From positions 1 through 5,207 of the forward strand of contig JALWHA010000062.1 in NCBI GenBank assembly GCA_027038695.1: a stretch of DNA of 5,207 nt, in the 5' to 3' direction. The DNA is from Acidobacteriota bacterium (GTDB lineage: Bacteria > Acidobacteriota > Holophagae > Thermotomaculales > Thermotomaculaceae). A program made the position numbers and the translations under genes. How positions within the stretch are numbered: position 1 is the first letter of the stretch; each line of letters starts with the position of its first letter. Below the pieces are notes generated by a model. That model was not told the origin of the DNA, searched no databases, and was given only the letters and a program-made list of their open reading frames with translations. This document shows, piece by piece, positions 1-4,872 of this stretch.

Positions 1-395
1 TCTGTTGTTTTGAAATACAAGTATGTTGGATGGGTTTAAGTCATTATGAACTATGCCATTATTGTGCAAATACATTAAAACACTGAGTATTTCTCTGATA
101 AACAATAATTTGTACCCGGCATTTGGAATTTTCTTAAAGTAAGATATCAAATCATTGTAAAATGCATATTCTATATAAAAAGAGAGGGGTGTTTCCCCCT
201 CTCCAAAGTATTTAACAATATTTCTATGTTTCAAAGCCAAAAGGTATTTTTTTTCGTTTTCAAAGAATTGAGTGTATATCTCATTCTGAATTACCAGTTT
301 TTTCTCAACAAGGTATTTGCCACTTTTTAAATCCTTGCCTAATATTAACTTTGTTCCGCCGTAATCTTTTAAATCTTTTAGCGGGCAAATTTCAT
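1..395 (-). CDS. Hanks-type protein-kinase-like protein, N-terminal part, cut by left edge; apparent 1-base frame disruption at start
   Basis: The minus-strand frame read from 390 down to 1 is open for 130 codons and has protein-kinase features in order. These are a short beta-rich N-lobe (about residues 8-33, with the candidate ATP-lysine in LVEKKLV), a helix with a candidate glutamate (FFENEKKY, 42-49), LKHRNIVKYFG (53-63, the usual HPNIV region), a hinge-like FYIEYA (71-76), and the catalytic loop VHNDLNPSNIL (114-124). The catalytic Asp and Asn are present, but HRD reads HND and the loop Lys of DLKPxN is Asn. Start: the kinase frame has no ATG, GTG or TTG before the N-lobe. An ATG at 395-393 lies 9 nt after a weak GAAGAG and 3 nt after the upstream stop, but its frame reads M-K-F-A-R-stop. 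One extra T in the TTT at 389-387 would join this ATG to the kinase frame (MKFCPLKDL...). The alternative is a rare ATT start at 390. The C-lobe lies outside the window. The kinase fold is well supported; activity and integrity are not. Confidence 0.75.
177..204 (-). terminator. Intrinsic-terminator-like hairpin inside the kinase gene
   Basis: On the coding (minus) strand a perfect 8-bp stem, GAGAGGGG (189-182 is its + strand partner) with CCCCTCTC, encloses a 6-nt loop. A further G-U pair is possible at the base. It is followed directly by five T (181-177) and then ATAT. The stem is mostly G-C, so the layout matches a Rho-independent terminator read in the direction of the kinase operon. It sits at about codons 62-72 of the kinase frame, over residues GEGETPLS. 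Translating ribosomes would normally mask it; without translation it could stop transcription. That it functions is inference. Confidence 0.45.
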
Positions 396-398
396 AGT

Positions 399-761
399 TT
401 AAAACTCTTCAGCAAGTGCCTCCGTTACGGTTTTAAACTTCATTTTTGCCATTGCTATATTGCCGTCAGGTTTTAAAAACATTACTGTATGATAGTGTTT
501 GCCATCTTTATTGTATGACCTTGCAATCATTATTCCTGCATCTGAATCAATCTGGATAAAATTTGATGTACCGAACCCTGCTTTTTCAGTCATCTGCTGC
601 GCTTCTAACAAAACGTCGTTTAACAATGAGCCGATAACTTCCATCGTAATCCCGGAAACTTCAGCAGTACCCTCAATCAACTCTCCATTAGGGCTGAATA
701 CTCCCGCACCTAAATAACCTTTTACATCTTCAAGAGCCTTTAATTTTTCACTAATAGCCAT
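399..761 (-). CDS. Roadblock/LC7 domain protein (MglB-like fold)
   Basis: This 120-residue protein is essentially one Roadblock/LC7 domain. It has an N-terminal helix (EKLKALEDVKG, 5-15), the strand and turn GAGVFSPNGELIEG (18-31), a long central helix (about 43-62), the strand pair NFIQIDSDAGIMIARS (67-82) and HYHTVMFLKPDGNIAMAKM (89-107), and a C-terminal helix. Proteins of this family (for example MglB) form dimers that bind or regulate small Ras-like GTPases, or serve as cytoplasmic scaffolds. No signal peptide or membrane segment is present. The start is set by AAGGAGG at 773-767, 5 nt before ATG 761; a GTG at 767 is part of that ribosome site and is rejected. The gene lies 19 nt after the DUF4388 gene and 3 nt before the kinase ATG, so the three are almost certainly cotranscribed. 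The domain call is strong; the partner is unknown because no GTPase gene is in view. Confidence 0.85.
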   Translation of the reverse strand: MAISEKLKALEDVKGYLGAGVFSPNGELIEGTAEVSGITMEVIGSLLNDVLLEAQQMTEKAGFGTSNFIQIDSDAGIMIARSYNKDGKHYHTVMFLKPDGNIAMAKMKFKTVTEALAEEF

Positions 762-764
762 ATC

Positions 765-773
765 CACCTCCTT
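765..773 (-). promoter_or_regulatory. Strong Shine-Dalgarno site of the Roadblock gene
   Basis: The minus strand reads AAGGAGGTG, close to perfect anti-SD complementarity, with AAGGAGG ending 5 nt before ATG 761-759. It overlaps the in-frame GTG at 767-765, which excludes that GTG as the start and sets the protein at 120 residues. Confidence 0.8.
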
Positions 774-780
774 AATTTTT

Positions 781-1536
781 TTAAACGGCCAATGACCGGT
801 CTAACATTTTCAACGCTCTTTTCGCCATGGCTTCGTTTCCGGAGGAATCTAATATTAAGATTAACGTGTAAACAATGCCATTAATTTTTATTGCTTTTAG
901 AAATAGAATCTTTTTCTTTAAATACAGAATAATACATCTTGTCTGCCATGAAAATCGTTCTAATAATGTCTTTTGGGTTTGTTGAAAAAATCTGTGAGCA
1001 AGAGAAAAACTAAATTTAATATCACTCAGATATTGATAATGCTTCCACACCCAGATACCCCTTTTGTTTACAACAAAACAGCCTGAAAATCCCTTTATTT
1101 CATCTAAGGCAGAGACAAATTTTTCATTAAATAACTTTTCTATAGAAACAGGGTTTTCTTTTGTGTTTTTATTTTTAACGCCTTTTTCTTCAGGTTTCCA
1201 GGATTTTGTTTCTTTATGCAACTCATCTACATTTTTCACGCTTTCAAGCAATAGGTTCATAAAGGGTATTTCTATCGTCCTTGGCACCTTTTTCTTGGTT
1301 TTTACTATCTTAAACTTTTTCGGGTTTTCTAAAATTATCTTTTGAAAAGCCTCTACTCCCCTTAAATCATTCAATCCCGCATCTATAATCTCACCGTTAT
1401 CAAATGCAACATAACCTACCTCATTGCCAACTTTGGCACCTAACACCAAACTCTTTTTTTCCATATTGAATAATTGTAATATAGTTGTAAAATCAATCAA
1501 CTCGGTTAAGTCTTCGGTCTTAATTTCTCTTTCCAT
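781..1536 (-). CDS. DUF4388 (PATAN) protein with C-terminal Roadblock-like domain
   Basis: This is a 251-residue cytoplasmic protein without a signal peptide. Residues about 8-105 match the DUF4388 pattern: LTELIDFTTILQLFNMEKK, a glycine-rich strand pair (VGNEVGYVAFDNGEIIDAG, 36-54), then RGVEAFQKIILENPKKFKI (59-77). A charged, probably flexible linker (about 106-135) follows. Residues about 139-251 have Roadblock/LC7 order: helix FVSALDEIKGFSG, strand CFVVNKRGIWVW, long helix SLAHRFFQQTQKTLLERF, strands CIILYLKKKILFLKAI and GIVYTLILILD, then SSGNEAMAKRALKML. The GNxAMAK signature recurs in the adjacent Roadblock protein (GNIAMAK), supporting common descent. DUF4388 is common in gliding, chemotaxis-like and kinase-linked regulators of bacteria, but its exact role is not settled. 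ATG 1536 is chosen because a GTG at 1542 lies within the Shine-Dalgarno sequence. It appears to be the first gene of the minus-strand operon. The DUF4388 call is firm; the second domain is likely. Confidence 0.82.
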   Translation of the reverse strand: MEREIKTEDLTELIDFTTILQLFNMEKKSLVLGAKVGNEVGYVAFDNGEIIDAGLNDLRGVEAFQKIILENPKKFKIVKTKKKVPRTIEIPFMNLLLESVKNVDELHKETKSWKPEEKGVKNKNTKENPVSIEKLFNEKFVSALDEIKGFSGCFVVNKRGIWVWKHYQYLSDIKFSFSLAHRFFQQTQKTLLERFSWQTRCIILYLKKKILFLKAIKINGIVYTLILILDSSGNEAMAKRALKMLDRSLAV

Positions 1537-1539
1537 CTT

Positions 1540-1547
1540 CACCTCTT
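1540..1547 (-). promoter_or_regulatory. Shine-Dalgarno site of the DUF4388 gene
   Basis: The minus strand reads AAGAGGTG; its GAGG core ends 5 nt before ATG 1536-1534. The last three bases form the in-frame GTG that would otherwise be taken as the start two codons earlier, so this site decides for the ATG. Confidence 0.7.
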
Positions 1548-1555
1548 AAAGAACC

Positions 1556-1566
1556 TGTCTAAGACA
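1556..1566. other. Short palindrome in the 5' region of the signalling operon
   Basis: TGTCT, a single A, then AGACA form a perfect 5-bp-arm inverted repeat. It lies 20-30 bp upstream of the DUF4388 ATG, close to where transcription from the candidate promoter upstream would start. This position would suit a repressor operator. A repeat this short can arise by chance, and no second copy was seen in the window. Confidence 0.2.
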
Positions 1567-1573
1567 AAATTTA

Positions 1574-1602
1574 TGTATAAAAACAAAAAATGCAAGTTTT
1601 AA
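1574..1602 (-). promoter_or_regulatory. Candidate promoter of the DUF4388-Roadblock-kinase operon
   Basis: On the minus strand, TTAAAA (1602-1597) and TATACA (1579-1574) are separated by 17 bp. Each matches four of six positions of the sigma-70 consensus. The predicted start near 1567 leaves a roughly 30-nt leader with the Shine-Dalgarno site. The surrounding DNA is so AT-rich that several alternatives exist, such as TTGCAT (1595-1590) with TAAATT (1573-1568). The 1543-1679 intergenic region otherwise holds only AT-rich DNA and the opposing promoter. Confidence 0.3.
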
Positions 1603-1643
1603 ATTCAATATTTTCAAAAAAATAAAATTTTTTTATCAACCAA

Positions 1644-1673
1644 TTAAAATTCTTCTTTTATTTTTAGTATAAT
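1644..1673 (+). promoter_or_regulatory. Promoter of the DUF6765 gene, predicted to give a leaderless mRNA
   Basis: A perfect TATAAT lies at 1668-1673, with a weak TTAAAA at 1644-1649 (18-bp spacer). The usual 6-8 nt from the -10 element to the start point puts transcription at about 1680, which is the A of the gene's ATG. No purine-rich ribosome site lies between the -10 box and the ATG, only a run of T. The coincidence of promoter position with the missing Shine-Dalgarno supports a leaderless transcript. Confidence 0.5.
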
Positions 1674-1679
1674 TTTTTT

Positions 1680-2669
1680 ATGAACATAGAGTTTCATTAT
1701 TACACAATTTACATTATTGCAAAAAATGCTGGGTTTGATGAAAAAGGCTGCTTTACCATTGCTTACTCGTCCCAATACACAGACGACAACACCGAAATAT
1801 GCCGTGTAAAAATAGGAAGAGAGGAATACAAAAATTACATAAGCCAGACCATGGATATCTTAAAGCCAAAAAAGGAGTTGATGAGGATTTACCCCTGCTT
1901 TCACTTTTTTCCCGGTGATTTTGAAAGCAATTCAGCAATGAGAAAAGACGGCAAACTTCATTTGCTTAACACAACACCTGACAGTGAAAATGTCAAAAAA
2001 TTACTCAGTGAGGCAATCAAAACAAAAAACCTCTATAGAGTTGGGATAGCGTTGCACACATACGCAGATTCTTTTGCCCATCAAAACTTTGTGGGTTATT
2101 ACGATTGCTTCAACGGAATGAAGGGGGTAATTGAAAAACTATTGCCAAACATAGGCCACGCAGACGCAAAAACAGACCCGGATATTCCCGGCAAGGTATG
2201 GAAAGACAAAAGGCTTGTATCAAAAAACTCTGTAATCCACAACACTGAAAGGTTTTTGCAGGCGGCTGAAAAGATATTCAATTGCCTCTGGGATTTAAAC
2301 AATGAAAGCGAAATTTTAAAAGAAAAAATGAGGAAGGAAACACTTGATACTCTAAAAAAATGCTATTACAAGGAGTTTAAAAGGGGGGATTATTACAAAA
2401 GAAAGAGAATGAAACTTTACTTTAAATACGGCAATATGGTTAAATACGATAGAAGCAAATGGTTGATCGAGGCTGTTCAAACAAAGACAAACATTCCAGA
2501 AATACCCGCCTCAATCCCTGAAAAACACTTTACCTGTGAAAACAAAAAAAACTTTTTCAATTCAGACTGGTATAATTTTCAACAAGCGGTAAAACACCAC
2601 CAGCAAACAGCACTTGAGATTTTAGAGCCTGTCTTTTCTAAAATGGAATTAGACCCTGAAACATTCTAA
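1680..2669 (+). CDS. DUF6765 family protein
   Basis: This 329-residue protein has no signal peptide. I recognise it as the DUF6765 family from the N-terminal MNIEFHYYTIYIIAKNAGF, the YSSQYTDDNT segment (29-38), CFHFFPGD (73-80) and the HTYADSFAHQNF block (126-137). The conserved family motif starts almost at residue 1, which fixes the start at ATG 1680. No biochemical function is established for the family to my knowledge. The spread of His and Asp residues (H6, D35/D36, H75, H126, D130, H134, H160) and the HxxxD spacing in HTYAD recall the metal sites of zinc-dependent phospholipase C and S1/P1 nuclease folds. That is inference only. The C-terminal third is Lys- and Tyr-rich and not recognised. 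The gene stands alone on its strand between two divergent/convergent neighbours, and its stop overlaps the stop of the opposing TPR gene. Confidence 0.8.
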   Translation: MNIEFHYYTIYIIAKNAGFDEKGCFTIAYSSQYTDDNTEICRVKIGREEYKNYISQTMDILKPKKELMRIYPCFHFFPGDFESNSAMRKDGKLHLLNTTPDSENVKKLLSEAIKTKNLYRVGIALHTYADSFAHQNFVGYYDCFNGMKGVIEKLLPNIGHADAKTDPDIPGKVWKDKRLVSKNSVIHNTERFLQAAEKIFNCLWDLNNESEILKEKMRKETLDTLKKCYYKEFKRGDYYKRKRMKLYFKYGNMVKYDRSKWLIEAVQTKTNIPEIPASIPEKHFTCENKKNFFNSDWYNFQQAVKHHQQTALEILEPVFSKMELDPETF

Positions 2670-3865
2670 AACTCCCAATTAACATTCAATTTAGGGAATT
2701 TACACCCTTCAAGGCTCCATTTAAGAAACTCATTATAAAGTTTTCTGTTTTTCTTGTCTTCAAACCACTTTTTCGCAGCAGCCCTGTATTTTCTAAAATA
2801 AACCTGCATTACAAGAGGTTTTACATACCCCCTCTTTTTCAATTCCACAAAAAAGGGTGCATAAAACTCCCAGACAAAACCTTCTTTCTTTTTCTTATTA
2901 TTTTCAAGGAGAGAAAAAAGGGTATCCATCTCAAAAACCAATCTATCAATCTCATTTTCACCCCTGCCCTTTTTAGCCCTACTCCCTGCGAACCTGAACA
3001 TTCTCATAATTCCAAAAGTCATATAAACAGATGAGAAATTCCCCCCGCAGTCTCCCTGTGTCTCTTTAAGTTTAACCGCAATAACTCCCTTTTTCTTTTC
3101 CTCCACCATTCCTTTTAGGATATCGTTAATTGCCTCAAAAACAGCCTCGCTTCTTTGAGTGTTAGGCTCAAGTATCAAAAACCTGTAAAACAAAAGAAGG
3201 GCAGATATACTGCAATTGTTTTGATAGTAATAGTTTCCAAGCATTAAGGTGCTTGAGGCATGGTTTGGGTTTAAGGTTAAAGCCTTTTTAAAACACTCTC
3301 TTGCTTTATCTCTGTATCCCAACCTTGTTAATGTGATACCTGCATTGTAATAGCCAAGAAAGTTCTCTGGCTCAACCTTTATTGCTTCCCTGTAATATGC
3401 AAGTGCATAATAGGGCTTGTTCAACATATCATAGGCATTCCCAATTTCAGTGTAAATGTGGCCAAGCAAATTTGTTTTATACTTTGCAGCCTTCAATGCG
3501 TATTCAAGGCTTTTCTGGTAATCCCCCATAGCAAAATAGGTAAAAGCCATCTCTGACAAAACATTTACATTGTCTGGGTTAAGTTTTAGTACTTTCTCGT
3601 ACATATTTAGAGCCTCTCTATACATACCCTTATCGTGGTATTCAACCCCCTTTGAAATCAACTCTTTCTGTTTTTTATCAGATTTTTTCGGTGTTAAAGT
3701 TGGCTTTACAAAATCAATCTTTTTATCAAACAAAATCACCTTTGAAGGTGTGTTTAACAACTTTTTGTCAACCTTATTGCCCTTAACTTTATCTCCTGCG
3801 GTATCAGCCTTTAAACCAAAAACAAAAAACATCAAAAAATAAAAAATAAAAAATGTTTTTTTCAT
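2666..3865 (-). CDS. Exported tetratricopeptide-repeat (TPR) protein
   Basis: This is a 399-residue protein. An N-terminal signal peptide is visible: MKK, then a Phe-rich hydrophobic core to about residue 17, with likely cleavage after LKA at 20. The mature protein is therefore expected outside the cytoplasmic membrane. A Lys-rich low-complexity stretch (about 21-65) leads into roughly five TPR units at about 66-237. Clear examples are GMYREALNMYEKVLKLNPDN, KPYYALAYYREAIKVEPEN and YRDKARECFKKALTLNPNH. TPRs form a helical scaffold for protein binding. The C-terminal part (about 240-399) is a separate, Lys- and aromatic-rich domain with GDCGGNFSSVYM (271-282) and FVWEFYAPFFVELKKRGYV (330-348); I do not recognise a named family. 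The start is supported by GAGAGGG 8 nt upstream. The gene appears monocistronic with its own promoter. The TPR call is firm; the partner and process are unknown. Confidence 0.85.
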   Translation of the reverse strand: MKKTFFIFYFLMFFVFGLKADTAGDKVKGNKVDKKLLNTPSKVILFDKKIDFVKPTLTPKKSDKKQKELISKGVEYHDKGMYREALNMYEKVLKLNPDNVNVLSEMAFTYFAMGDYQKSLEYALKAAKYKTNLLGHIYTEIGNAYDMLNKPYYALAYYREAIKVEPENFLGYYNAGITLTRLGYRDKARECFKKALTLNPNHASSTLMLGNYYYQNNCSISALLLFYRFLILEPNTQRSEAVFEAINDILKGMVEEKKKGVIAVKLKETQGDCGGNFSSVYMTFGIMRMFRFAGSRAKKGRGENEIDRLVFEMDTLFSLLENNKKKKEGFVWEFYAPFFVELKKRGYVKPLVMQVYFRKYRAAAKKWFEDKKNRKLYNEFLKWSLEGCKFPKLNVNWEF

Positions 3866-3902
3866 AGTATCAACCCTCTCATAACTTGTTTAATTTAAAA
3901 GA

Positions 3903-3931
3903 ATAATAACTCTAAAACTGTTCATATTCAA
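3903..3931 (-). promoter_or_regulatory. Candidate promoter of the TPR protein gene
   Basis: On the minus strand, TTGAAT (3931-3926) and TATTAT (3908-3903) are separated by exactly 17 bp. Four of six and five of six bases respectively match the sigma-70 consensus. The predicted start near 3896 gives a roughly 30-nt leader containing the GAGAGGG ribosome site before ATG 3865. Confidence 0.5.
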
Positions 3932-3947
3932 CAAAAAAGTTTATAAT
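3919..3947 (+). promoter_or_regulatory. Candidate promoter of nadC
   Basis: A perfect TATAAT lies at 3942-3947. The hexamer 17 bp upstream (TGTTCA, 3919-3924) is a poor -35 match, so the promoter may need an activator or rely on its -10 box. The predicted start near 3954 leaves a very short leader of about 16 nt, just long enough for the AAGGAG ribosome site at 3958-3963. The element overlaps the opposing promoter of the TPR gene. No NadR/NrtR/NiaR operator could be recognised by eye. Confidence 0.45.
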
Positions 3948-3969
3948 AAATGCGCTTAAGGAGAATGAT

Positions 3970-4794
3970 ATGGAAGGGATAAGAGAGATTGTTGCTTTAG
4001 CGTTAAAGGAAGACATAGGGCACGGGGATATAACCTCAGAGAGTATTTTTGAAAAAAGCCACACCTCAAATGCGGTTATAAAATCAAAACAGGATTGTAT
4101 TATATGCGGAGAGGTTGTGGTAAACGAGATAAAAAAAATTTTTAGAGATGTTGAAATCACTGTTTTCAAAAAAGACGGAGAGTTTGTTAAAAAAGGGGAT
4201 ATTGTTTACTCACTTCAGGGAAACACAATTGAGTTATTGAAACTTGAAAGGACACTGCTTAACTTTGTACAAAGGCTGTCTGGCATTGCGACTATTACAA
4301 ATAAGTTTGTTAAAGAGTTAGATGGAACAAACATAAAACTCCTTGATACAAGGAAAACCACCCCCGGAATGAGAATGCTTGAAAAGTATGCGGTTAAAAC
4401 CGGAGGGGGAAATAACCACAGGTTCGGGCTTTACGACGGCGTTTTAATAAAGGAAAACCACATTAAAGCGGCTGGAAGCATTGAGAAAGCGGTTGAATTA
4501 TGCAGAAAACACATCCCCCACTTAATCAAAATAGAGGTTGAGGTTGAGAATTTAAGCGAGTTAGAACAGGCTTTAAACGCAAAAGCAGACGGTGTTTTGC
4601 TTGACAATATGGATTTAAAAGACATAGAAAAGGCGTGCAAATTTAAAGAGAATTACAACTTCTTTATTGAAGTTTCAGGGGGAATTACCCTTGAAAAGTT
4701 AAAAGACTTAAAAAAGTTAAATATAGATTACATATCTTCAGGCTATATAACCCACTCCGCAGGCATTGTTGATTTAACAATGCTCTTTACCTAA
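3970..4794 (+). CDS. nadC: Quinolinate phosphoribosyltransferase (nicotinate-nucleotide pyrophosphorylase, carboxylating)
   Basis: The enzyme converts quinolinate and PRPP to nicotinate mononucleotide, CO2 and pyrophosphate, the step where the de novo NAD pathway joins the common route. It acts in the cytosol, usually as a dimer or hexamer. At 274 residues it has the normal family length. Signature segments are all intact: EDIGHGDIT (14-22), ERTLLNFVQRLSGIAT (93-108), DTRKTTPGMR (126-135, with the substrate-binding Arg-Lys pair), GGGNNHRFGLYDGVLIKENH (145-164), EVEVENL (189-195), DGVLLDNM (207-214), EVSGGI (234-239) and SSGYITHSA (256-264). The start is fixed by AAGGAG at 3958-3963, 6 nt before the ATG, and by the usual short N-terminus. 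nadA and nadB are not in the window, so the gene is not in a visible NAD operon. The next gene follows after 78 bp on the same strand and may be cotranscribed. Confidence 0.96.
   Translation: MEGIREIVALALKEDIGHGDITSESIFEKSHTSNAVIKSKQDCIICGEVVVNEIKKIFRDVEITVFKKDGEFVKKGDIVYSLQGNTIELLKLERTLLNFVQRLSGIATITNKFVKELDGTNIKLLDTRKTTPGMRMLEKYAVKTGGGNNHRFGLYDGVLIKENHIKAAGSIEKAVELCRKHIPHLIKIEVEVENLSELEQALNAKADGVLLDNMDLKDIEKACKFKENYNFFIEVSGGITLEKLKDLKKLNIDYISSGYITHSAGIVDLTMLFT
4763..4783 (+). repeat. Inverted repeat at the 3' end of nadC, weak terminator-like hairpin
   Basis: GCATTGTT (4763-4770) and AACAATGC (4776-4783) form a perfect 8-bp stem with a 5-nt loop, followed by TCTTTACC. The stem is AT-rich and the T-run is short, and it ends before the nadC stop codon, so termination here would be weak at best. 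It could slow transcription or protect the 3' end. Nothing more terminator-like was seen between nadC and the malic enzyme gene. Confidence 0.3.
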
Positions 4795-4862
4795 AAACAA
4801 ATCTTTCCCAAAACTTTATTTATTTTTTCTTTGGTGTAAAATGGCGGTGTATTTTTACTTCT

Positions 4863-4870
4863 GGAGGAGG
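4863..4870 (+). promoter_or_regulatory. Double Shine-Dalgarno site of the malic enzyme gene
   Basis: GGAGGAGG contains two overlapping GGAGG sites, ending 5 and 2 nt before ATG 4873. The first has the better spacing. It supports the ATG as the start, which also agrees with the ACT domain beginning about residue 9. Confidence 0.75.
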
Positions 4871-4872
4871 AT

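Noticed and set aside
387..393. G AAA TTT as a programmed frameshift site after the kinase ATG
   Set aside because: A -1 slip would move the tRNAs to GAA and ATT with first-position mismatches; it is not a canonical slippery sequence.
397..403. TTTAAAC, the classic -1 frameshift heptamer, at the Roadblock-kinase junction
   Set aside because: Its codon phase (T TTA AAC) belongs to the kinase frame, which is closed by a TGA at 411-409 just upstream, not to the Roadblock frame. Slippage there cannot join the two proteins.
499..717. Open frames antisense to the main genes (for example 499-717 +, 1064-1345 +, 2099-2302 -, 3570-3842 +, 3912-4169 -, 4431-4640 -, 4791-5012 -)
   Set aside because: They lie opposite well-supported genes, lack ribosome sites or recognisable domains, and have compositions typical of reverse-strand shadows.
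762..767. Upstream GTG start for the Roadblock protein
   Set aside because: The GTG is part of the AAGGAGGTG ribosome site; ATG 761 has correct spacing.
794..801. GACCGGTC palindrome near the 3' end of the DUF4388 gene
   Set aside because: An 8-bp self-palindrome within coding sequence with no loop and no T-run on the sense strand; it is explained by codons and is too short to be a supported site.
1537..1542. Upstream GTG start for the DUF4388 protein
   Set aside because: It lies inside the AAGAGGTG ribosome site; ATG 1536 is better.
1543..1679. Riboswitch or small RNA in the first divergent intergenic region
   Set aside because: The region is almost all A/T runs with no stable stems beyond the 11-bp palindrome; only promoter candidates are supported.
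3950..3960. ATG at 3950 as an earlier nadC start
   Set aside because: It is followed almost at once by a TAA (ATGCGCTTAA in another phase), has no ribosome site, and is not needed given the AAGGAG-supported ATG at 3970.
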